The translations under genes and the position numbers were made by a program. This document shows, in pieces, positions 1-5,119 of a stretch of DNA of 5,560 bases. Source of the DNA: JALSJK01 sp964530345. GTDB taxonomy: Bacteria > Pseudomonadota > Gammaproteobacteria > Methylococcales > Methylomonadaceae. Below the pieces are notes generated by a model. It did no database searches, was not told the origin of the DNA, and saw only the letters and a program-made list of their open reading frames with translations. The DNA is taken from contig CAZGYJ010000177.1 of assembly GCA_964530345.1 (NCBI GenBank), positions 1 to 5,560 on the forward strand, in the 5' to 3' direction. The stretch's first letter is position 1, and every line of letters starts with the position of its first letter.

Positions 1-8
1 ATATTTTT

Positions 9-49
9 AAATCGTTACTTAATGTTCAAAAAACCTCTCTTAACGATTT
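9..49. repeat. 9-bp inverted repeat upstream of fnr
   Basis: AAATCGTTA at 9-17 is the exact reverse complement of TAACGATTT at 41-49, with a 23-nt spacer. The right arm runs into a short T tract (46-52). It could be a weak transcript-ending hairpin of a gene lying left of the window, or an operator. The long spacer and low G+C make a strong terminator unlikely. The repeat itself is seen directly; its role is unknown. Confidence 0.35.
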
Positions 50-50
50 T

Positions 51-64
51 TTGATACAATTCGA
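51..64 (+). promoter_or_regulatory. possible Fnr box upstream of fnr
   Basis: TTGAT-ACAA-TTCGA matches the Fnr consensus TTGAT-N4-ATCAA at 8 of 10 defined positions, with a perfect left half and 3 of 5 in the right half. It is centred about 100 bp before the GTG start. A class II site would put transcription start near position 99, leaving a leader of about 58 nt; no convincing -10 stands out there. Autoregulation is known for fnr in E. coli, so this is plausible, but it rests on one imperfect match in AT-rich DNA. Confidence 0.28.
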
Positions 65-115
65 TGTAACCTTCCAATAATTGTTACGAATTTTGTTATC
101 TAAGTTGGTTAAACA

Positions 116-160
116 ATGAATTCACAATTCAAGATTTACAAAAAGTACTTTCACAAGTGA
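116..160 (+). other. 14-codon upstream open frame overlapping the fnr start
   Basis: An ATG at 116 opens a 14-codon frame (MNSQFKIYKKYFHK) that ends at TGA 158-160. The stop overlaps the GTG start of fnr at 157-159 in a GTGA arrangement, typical of translational coupling. Neither start has a convincing Shine-Dalgarno sequence. The peptide is basic and aromatic and resembles nothing I know. It may be a coupling leader or chance. Confidence 0.2.
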
Positions 161-858
161 ATATCGACAAACAAGTTACTTGTAATAATTGCAGTCTCGA
201 CACGATTTGTTTGCCGCGTGGCTTAACAAAAGATGAAGTTGAAGATATCGACGTTGTCATCAAACGCAAAAAAACTTTACAGCGGGGTGAGTATATTTAT
301 CGTGAAGGCGATGAATTAAAAAGCCTTCTGGCGATAAAATCCGGCACTGCAAAATTGATTTCTAATGATGAGCGTGGCAACGAGCATATCATTGATGTGC
401 TATTGCCGGGGGAATTATTGGGTTTTGATGGTTTGTATAACAACAAGCATACTTGTTCGGTTATCGCTCTGGAAACGCTCAGTCTTTGTGAATTACCGGT
501 TACTGATCTTGAGGGTTTGGCGAAACTGATTCCTGGTCTAATGCGGGAATTATTTCTTCATGCGGGGGAAAAAATAAACGAAGATCGTAACAAGATCATT
601 TTGAAAAATATTCCTGCGGAGGAAAGGCTCGCTTATTTTCTGTTAAACCTCTCTAAACGCTATAAAAAGCGAGGGTTTTCCGAGACTGAATTTACCCTGA
701 CGTTAACCCGCCAGGAAATTGGAACTCACTTGGGAATAGCCCTTGAAACTGTTAGCCGATTACTAAAAAAACTCAAGGATTCAAAAATTATTGATGTTGA
801 AAAAAGAAATATCCGCATCATTGATTTGGAAGCATTAAAAAATATCGAGGGAAACTAA
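157..858 (+). CDS. fnr: Fnr-type oxygen-responsive transcriptional regulator
   Basis: A cytoplasmic Crp/Fnr-family regulator of 233 residues, about the size of E. coli Fnr (250). Cys9, Cys12 and Cys18 (C-x2-C-x5-C) plus Cys111 in an LCELP motif correspond to the four E. coli ligands Cys20, 23, 29 and 122 of the oxygen-labile [4Fe-4S] cluster, and a serine follows the second cysteine as in E. coli. Residues about 25-115 form the cyclic-nucleotide-type beta-roll, 120-150 the dimerisation helix, and 154-225 the winged helix-turn-helix. The recognition helix has E197-T-V-S200-R201, the ExxSR signature that reads TTGAT half-sites. The family dimerises without oxygen to switch on anaerobic or microaerobic respiration and repress aerobic genes. 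The GTG start is chosen because no in-frame ATG, GTG or TTG lies upstream before the TAA at 67-69; an ATT at 127 would add 10 residues. The SD before GTG is poor. It converges on the copper-type membrane gene, a partner consistent with oxidase control. Confidence 0.93.
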   Translation: MNIDKQVTCNNCSLDTICLPRGLTKDEVEDIDVVIKRKKTLQRGEYIYREGDELKSLLAIKSGTAKLISNDERGNEHIIDVLLPGELLGFDGLYNNKHTCSVIALETLSLCELPVTDLEGLAKLIPGLMRELFLHAGEKINEDRNKIILKNIPAEERLAYFLLNLSKRYKKRGFSETEFTLTLTRQEIGTHLGIALETVSRLLKKLKDSKIIDVEKRNIRIIDLEALKNIEGN

Positions 859-883
859 ATTTAGTTGCCCGAATTTTATTCGG
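853..883. terminator. two small hairpins between the convergent genes
   Basis: AACTAAATTTAGTT (853-866) is a perfect 14-bp palindrome that includes the fnr stop codon. CCGAATTTTATTCGG (869-883) forms a 6-bp stem with a 3-nt loop that includes the stop of the opposite gene. Only 17 bp separate the two genes, so these hairpins are the obvious candidates for bidirectional transcript ends. Neither is followed by a proper T tract, so an intrinsic terminator in the strict sense is doubtful. Confidence 0.3.
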
Positions 884-2237
884 AAACAATAAATGCTCCC
901 GGAATCATGCCCATGTGACAGCTCCAGCTGATTACGCCATCGTGAATTGGTGTAAATTCGATCATTTGCAATCCAAGATGAAGATCGATAGTTTTATTCA
1001 GAGATGGAATCACGATTTGTTTATTACATTGTGATAGCTCTTTAACGTTAATAATCCACTTCACTGGGACATTTTTTCTAATAGTAAATTCTGATGGGAT
1101 ATATTTTTTTGCCTCAACTTCCATGTAAATAACCTGATATCCATTCTGGATATGGGCACCAGCATCCACAAAATCATGCTGCCAGGTCATAAAATGAACT
1201 TTTATTTTTTGGGAAATTTTTGTGGAAAAGGAATGAAAATCATAACCGCTTCCAGATAATAACAAACCTCGGTTCAGCATGATTGTACCCAGTACGATAA
1301 TGATTACACTTGAAAATTTAAGAAATTTCCGGGTTAGATTTGCCGTTAAAAAGTTTGCGGAATAACCAAACAACAACATTAAGGGTAATGTCCCTACTGC
1401 AAAAATGGCCAATATTTTTGCACCTTCAATTGCACTCCCCGTTCCTGCCGCTAAAACATACATGGCCTGTAATGGCCCACAGGCTATCATCAGGCCATTG
1501 AGTAAACCGATTATAAAAGGACTGGTTGTTTTTCGCTGTTGTTGGAATAAACGATGAACAAAACTTCGAGGTAATCGAATATGAAAACGCCGCAAGCCAG
1601 CAAAGGCATCAGTCATGCTCAATCCATAAATGATCAAGAACAATCCGGCTAACCCAGAGATAATGGCTTTCATCGTCACTGTGATGGTGAACGCTGCTCC
1701 GACAAAACCAAAAAATGCGCCGAGTACTGAATAGGAAATAATTTTTCCAATGCCATAAAAAACATGACTTAAATGGGATGATTTGCCTGATTTTGTTCCG
1801 GCCACAGTATAGCCCAACACAAAACCACCACACATTCCTATGCAATGGAAGCTGGTTAATATTCCAACTAAAAATAAAAGCCCGTAATTTGCTTTTTCGC
1901 CGATTTCATTGAATGAAAAATCTTGGGGGAAAAAGTGCTTAAGTTGAAAAACAATAAAAAAGATGAGAATAATTGCAGCAACAATTAACAGGTTCTTGAG
2001 CAAACCTTCTGAACGTTTTGGTTGGTAGGAATGGCAGATGTAGCCAGCTTTTTTTACTGCCGCACAGATGGTTGTTAGTGGAATAATGTCAGAATCATAC
2101 GTGAACGTCAGGGATTCGGACGTAAAATCTGCTTTTACATTATAAATGCCTGGAAGTGCTAAAACTGCTTCTTCAATGATGTTTTCACAATCAGCGCATT
2201 GCATGCCTTCAATTGAAAAACGTTGTTGTTTTTGCAT
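876..2237 (-). CDS. HMA / DsbD-UreH-like membrane core (TauE/SafE-annotated) / cupredoxin fusion protein
   Basis: A 453-residue inner-membrane protein, probably for copper handling. Residues 7-68 are a heavy-metal-associated domain with GMQCADC, whose Cys14 and Cys17 form the MxCxxC site that binds Cu(I) in CopZ and Atx1. Seven hydrophobic segments follow (about 80-99, 117-137, 160-183, 188-208, 240-262, 271-295, 307-324). Two are repeat signatures of the DsbD_2/UreH-like core: LTSFHCIGMCGGF (Cys132, Cys136) and GLLNGLMIACGP (Cys253). Cys132 and Cys253 sit where DsbD has its redox pair. Residues about 345-453 resemble a cupredoxin, with Cys404 and the CHMGM cluster (440-444) as likely metal ligands. 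Seven spans put the HMA domain in the cytoplasm and the cupredoxin in the periplasm, fitting metal transfer across the membrane. Related genes often lie near ccoNOPQ-ccoGHIS and fnr, which suggests a role in cbb3 oxidase assembly; here only fnr is visible. Sulfite export is only an inherited label. The ATG at 2237 has an AGGG stretch unusually close to it. Confidence 0.85.
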   Translation of the reverse strand: MQKQQRFSIEGMQCADCENIIEEAVLALPGIYNVKADFTSESLTFTYDSDIIPLTTICAAVKKAGYICHSYQPKRSEGLLKNLLIVAAIILIFFIVFQLKHFFPQDFSFNEIGEKANYGLLFLVGILTSFHCIGMCGGFVLGYTVAGTKSGKSSHLSHVFYGIGKIISYSVLGAFFGFVGAAFTITVTMKAIISGLAGLFLIIYGLSMTDAFAGLRRFHIRLPRSFVHRLFQQQRKTTSPFIIGLLNGLMIACGPLQAMYVLAAGTGSAIEGAKILAIFAVGTLPLMLLFGYSANFLTANLTRKFLKFSSVIIIVLGTIMLNRGLLLSGSGYDFHSFSTKISQKIKVHFMTWQHDFVDAGAHIQNGYQVIYMEVEAKKYIPSEFTIRKNVPVKWIINVKELSQCNKQIVIPSLNKTIDLHLGLQMIEFTPIHDGVISWSCHMGMIPGAFIVSE

Positions 2238-2263
2238 AATCCCTGGACGAATTGTAGAAACAT

Positions 2264-2297
2264 CCTAAGGATTATACGCAGACAACAATCAGGGCAA
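2264..2297 (-). promoter_or_regulatory. likely sigma70-type promoter of the HMA/cupredoxin gene
   Basis: On the minus strand a perfect TATAAT (2271-2276) lies 33 bp before the ATG, with TTGCCC (2292-2297) as a weak -35 at a short 15-bp spacing. Transcription would begin near 2264, giving a leader of about 27 nt. A small odd palindrome, ATCCTAAGGAT (2262-2272), overlaps the -10 and the presumed start, and GACATTTTGTC lies just upstream of the -35. Either could be an operator, but neither matches a copper-regulator box that I can name with confidence. Confidence 0.42.
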
Positions 2298-2430
2298 GAA
2301 GTGACATTTTGTCGCAGGCGGATTATTTGCTTAAATTTTTCTATATAACGATCCAGCATAAATTGACCGCAAAACTCGAAGCCAACGAAATTTTTATTAT
2401 GAATGGACTTTCCAACCACAACAAGCTATA

Positions 2431-2454
2431 AAAAATCCACAGCGCTTTTTGTGG
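2431..2454 (-). terminator. weak intrinsic terminator downstream of hsdR
   Basis: On the minus strand CCACA pairs with TGTGG across an 8-nt loop and is followed by A and six T residues (2436-2430 in plus coordinates). It lies about 100 bp past the hsdR stop, beyond the intron remnant, and before the promoter of the membrane gene, a sensible place to separate the two transcripts. The stem has only five pairs, so efficiency may be low. Confidence 0.42.
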
Positions 2455-2462
2455 GTCAATTT

Positions 2463-2526
2463 CCGGGTAAAAGCACCGGTTACCCGGCGCTCTCCTCACA
2501 GATCCGGGCGTGAAAATTTCCCTCAT
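2463..2526 (-). mobile_element. 3'-end remnant of a group II intron (partial domain V and domain VI)
   Basis: Read on the minus strand, ATGAGGGAAATTTTCACG followed by CCCGGATCTGTG looks like the GNRA-capped tip and 3' strand of group II domain V. The next stretch, GCGCCGGGTAACCGGTGC (2490-2473), is a 7-bp stem with a GTAA tetraloop followed by a pyrimidine-rich TTTTACCC, as in domain VI and the 3' splice site. I recognise this as the conserved tail that follows ltrA-type maturase genes. The 5' strand of domain V, with its GAGC catalytic triad, is replaced by unrelated ATGCATT, and no reverse transcriptase is present, so it cannot splice. The break lies about 28 bp past the hsdR stop. An open frame on the same strand giving GSVRRAPGNR is the usual chance translation of this RNA. 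Confidence 0.62.
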
Positions 2527-2554
2527 AATGCATGTATGTTATCTATAGCATGAT

Positions 2555-5119
2555 TTAAACCTGCCCACCCACACCTTTAAACTTCTCAACAAAAGCGGCA
2601 ATTTTTTGGAAAACGTTATGTTTTTTTGTCAGATATTGCGGATTAAGCGGGCTCATTTTTGGAAGGAGTGCATTTAGCTCTGTACCATTTTCACTGGCAT
2701 ACTCACGTTTTAACGATGTCATCATGTAACGTTTAGCTGCTTCTTTATTCAGGTTCTCAGCACGAATTAACTCTTCTGCTTCTCGTTGTTGTTCAGCTTG
2801 TGAAAAGGTGAAAAAGGCGTCAATGACACTGGCCTTATCGCCGAGCTTGTCAAGATCGGTTTGATTGATAAAATCAACCACCAAACTCTCTTTCGCGCGG
2901 TGGCCAAGGCTGGCGCGGATAACACGGCGAACATCTTCAACCAGTGTTGCTTTGTCTTTTACCTTTTTACTGTTTTCAAAAATCAGCTCAAGAATGTAAT
3001 CCAGGTTGATTTCCTGGGATTTAAGCAGATCCACCTCAAATACCACATCATCCCAATCAATGTTTGAGCTCTCATGCTCATCCGCTGATTTCTCACGCCG
3101 CAGCCAGTCACGTATGTCGTTATAGGTCGAGCGGTAATCCTGTATTTTTCGTTCAGAAGGTGTTTTGATCGTTAGCAGCGCGTCAAGGTCTTCATCGCTT
3201 AAATAGTGGCTGGATTTAAACGCCTCAACCTCCTCCGGTTTGCTCATATCTACAGTTTGCAAGGCCTTCAGGCTGGCAAATTCATCGTAGTTTTGTAGTA
3301 CATTCTCCAACCGCAAATATTCGCCAAATAGCTTGGCAAAGGCTTTTTTATCAGATTCTTTTTCAATCGCTTCGGGGTTGGGAAAACGCTGCTCCAGCTC
3401 AGACACCACGTCGATATAACCGCGTCTGGCCTCACCCGTCACCACATCGGTAAAGCCCTGCATATATTCCTGATAACTTTTTTCCAGTATCACGTTTTTG
3501 GTGTTTGCATCACCAAACAACGTAATGGCATCGATCGTGGCCTGTTCCAGATCGCGGAAGGTTACAATATTGCCAAAGGTCTTGGTGGCATCATAAATAC
3601 GGTTGGTGCGCGAATAGGACTGAATCAACCCGTGATAGCGCAAGTTTTTATCGACAAACAAGGTATTCAGCGTGGGCGCATCAAAGCCTGTCAGAAACAT
3701 GCCCACCACAATCAGCAAATCGATTTCCTGATTTTTTACCCGCTTGGCAAGGTCGCGGTAATAGTTTTGAAACCCCTTGCTATCCACACCAAAGTTCGTT
3801 TTGAACAAGGCGTTATAGTCATTGATGGCGGCAGTCAAAAATTCTTTGGCGCTGCTGTTCAAGGCCGAAACTTCAAAACTTTCATCCAAAATCTCACCCA
3901 CCGCATCCTGTTCTTCATTGGCAGCAAACGAAAAGATGGTAGCAATTTTTAATAAATCCCCCTCCCCCACAGAGGTGGAGTATCTATTCCCCTCCTCTGG
4001 ATGGGTACCCGTAAGGGCGGGGGTATTATTCCCCTCCTCCGGAGGGGTGCCCAAAGGGCGGGGTGGTTCGCACTGCAACTGCATAAGCGACTCATAATAC
4101 AACTTGGCCGCATCCACACTACTAACCGCAAACAAAGCATTAAAGCCCTTGCCACCCGCTTGCAGGCGATGCGTTTTTTGCCTGAAATTATGCAAGATGT
4201 ACTGCGAAATTTCCCGAATACGATCGGGATGTAATAACGCCTGCTTGTTTTCCGTCGCCGAGAGCTTTTTCTCGTCCTGCTCGCTTTCAACCGCCTTGAA
4301 CTGTGGGCGCACATCGTTGTAGTCCACCTTGAATTTCAACACCTTCTCATCGCGAATGGCATCGGTAATCACATACGAATGTAATTCACGCCCAAACACA
4401 CTGGCTGTCGTTTCTGCGCCCAGCGCGTTTTGCGGGAATATAGGCGTACCAGTAAAGCCAAACTGGCAGAACTTCCTGAATTTTTTCTTCAGGTTTTTCT
4501 GCGCCTCACCAAACTGGCTGCGGTGGCATTCATCAAAAATAAATACCACCTGCTGGTTGTAAACTGCCAGATCACCCTCGCTTTTCATCAGGTTGTTGAG
4601 CTTCTGAATGGTGGTAACGATGATTTTGTTGTCGTTTTTGCTCAAGTTTCGCTTTAGCCCGGCAGTGCTGTCAGAGCCATTGACGCTATCCGGTGAAAAG
4701 CGCTGATATTCTTTCATGGTCTGGTAATCCAGATCTTTCCTGTCCACCACAAAAAATACCTTCTCGATAAAATCCAGCTCAGTCGCCAAACGCGCCGCCT
4801 TGAAACTGGTCAAGGTTTTACCCGAACCGGTGGTATGCCAGATATAACCTCCACTATCAGGTTTGCTCCAGTTTTTCATTTCGAACGAGCTCTTAATCTT
4901 CCATAGAATGCGCTCGGTGGCAGCAATCTGGTAAGGGCGCATCACCAGCAAGGTATCGCTGACATCGAACACCGAAAATGTAAGCAACACATTGAGCAGC
5001 GTATTTTTCTGGAAAAAGGTGGCGGTAAAGTCTTTTAGATCCTTGATCAGGCTGTTATCGGCTTTCGCCCAGTTCATTGAAATCAAAACTGTTTTTATTG
5101 CGCTGTGTGGTGTTGGCAA
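2555..5119 (-). CDS. hsdR: HsdR motor and C-terminal region (downstream fragment)
   Basis: An 854-residue frame whose first 14 residues are unrelated to HsdR; similarity begins at Met15 (5077), the likelier start if it is translated alone. It holds the superfamily 2 translocase: Walker A TTGSGKT (96-102), Walker B/DEAD-box-like DECH (196-199), motif III TGTP (223-226), a motif IV region FNALFAVSSVDAAK (326-339), motif V GMFLTGFDAP (473-482) and motif VI QSYSRTNR (500-507). The helical C-terminal domain (about 600-854) ends in FKGVGGQV, like EcoR124I, so the 3' end is complete. Residues 350-388 are a proline-, glycine- and glutamate-rich insert encoded by a repeat. All visible ATPase residues are kept, so a separate motor polypeptide is conceivable, but it lacks the nuclease domain. 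Confidence 0.85.
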   Translation of the reverse strand: MPTPHSAIKTVLISMNWAKADNSLIKDLKDFTATFFQKNTLLNVLLTFSVFDVSDTLLVMRPYQIAATERILWKIKSSFEMKNWSKPDSGGYIWHTTGSGKTLTSFKAARLATELDFIEKVFFVVDRKDLDYQTMKEYQRFSPDSVNGSDSTAGLKRNLSKNDNKIIVTTIQKLNNLMKSEGDLAVYNQQVVFIFDECHRSQFGEAQKNLKKKFRKFCQFGFTGTPIFPQNALGAETTASVFGRELHSYVITDAIRDEKVLKFKVDYNDVRPQFKAVESEQDEKKLSATENKQALLHPDRIREISQYILHNFRQKTHRLQAGGKGFNALFAVSSVDAAKLYYESLMQLQCEPPRPLGTPPEEGNNTPALTGTHPEEGNRYSTSVGEGDLLKIATIFSFAANEEQDAVGEILDESFEVSALNSSAKEFLTAAINDYNALFKTNFGVDSKGFQNYYRDLAKRVKNQEIDLLIVVGMFLTGFDAPTLNTLFVDKNLRYHGLIQSYSRTNRIYDATKTFGNIVTFRDLEQATIDAITLFGDANTKNVILEKSYQEYMQGFTDVVTGEARRGYIDVVSELEQRFPNPEAIEKESDKKAFAKLFGEYLRLENVLQNYDEFASLKALQTVDMSKPEEVEAFKSSHYLSDEDLDALLTIKTPSERKIQDYRSTYNDIRDWLRREKSADEHESSNIDWDDVVFEVDLLKSQEINLDYILELIFENSKKVKDKATLVEDVRRVIRASLGHRAKESLVVDFINQTDLDKLGDKASVIDAFFTFSQAEQQREAEELIRAENLNKEAAKRYMMTSLKREYASENGTELNALLPKMSPLNPQYLTKKHNVFQKIAAFVEKFKGVGGQV
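3956..4072 (-). repeat. in-frame tandem palindromic repeat inside hsdR
   Basis: About 117 bp, a multiple of three, very rich in C and G runs. Two near-identical units, 3986-4027 (42 bp) and 4028-4068 (41 bp), each start ATTCCCCTCCTC on the plus strand, have a central hairpin and end in a GGGCGGGG-like run. A degenerate third copy lies at 3957-3980. Unit 2 contains the palindrome CCTCCGGAGG with CCCC/GGGG flanks. Such small GC-rich repeats occur in many copies in several bacterial genomes, often between genes. Here the product is 39 extra residues with the repeated motif GT(P/H)PEEGN, no stop codon, and the flanking HsdR frame kept. It sits between the motif IV helix and the strand KIATIFSF, a loop that already varies in the family. 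Confidence 0.75.

Larger units (their letters stand above)
2238..2554. other. 317-bp gene-free spacer between hsdR and the membrane gene
   Basis: No credible gene is seen here. The right end (about 2463-2526) holds a group II intron remnant, the middle (2431-2454) a weak terminator, and the left end the promoter of the membrane gene. The stretch 2300-2425 is AT-rich. It has a minus-strand open frame containing CPDCC, but that frame overlaps the HMA gene and resembles nothing known to me. Otherwise I see nothing. Confidence 0.6.

Noticed and set aside
1609..1845. Minus-strand 78-residue frame inside the membrane gene
   Set aside because: Out-of-frame shadow of the transmembrane core; no own ribosome site or recognisable domain.
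876..2237. Assignment as a sulfite exporter
   Set aside because: The TauE/SafE label comes from distant similarity. The HMA and cupredoxin domains and the DsbD/UreH-like motifs point to metal or redox work.
2159..2419. Minus-strand 86-residue open frame with CPDCC
   Set aside because: It overlaps the N-terminal HMA coding region by 79 bp in another frame, spans the likely promoter, and resembles no family I know.
2341..2526. Minus-strand 61-residue open frame containing GSVRRAPGNR
   Set aside because: This peptide is the usual chance translation of group II intron domain V/VI RNA, and the frame continues into the terminator region. Not a gene.
3956..4072. CRISPR array or VNTR in hsdR
   Set aside because: The two units directly abut, with no unique spacers of uniform length, and differ by substitutions and one base of length. 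The pattern fits a palindromic interspersed repeat, not CRISPR.
3949..4314. Open frames on both strands around the GC-rich repeat (for example the 121-residue minus-strand frame)
   Set aside because: Low-complexity translations of the palindromic repeat and shadows of hsdR, lacking any family features.
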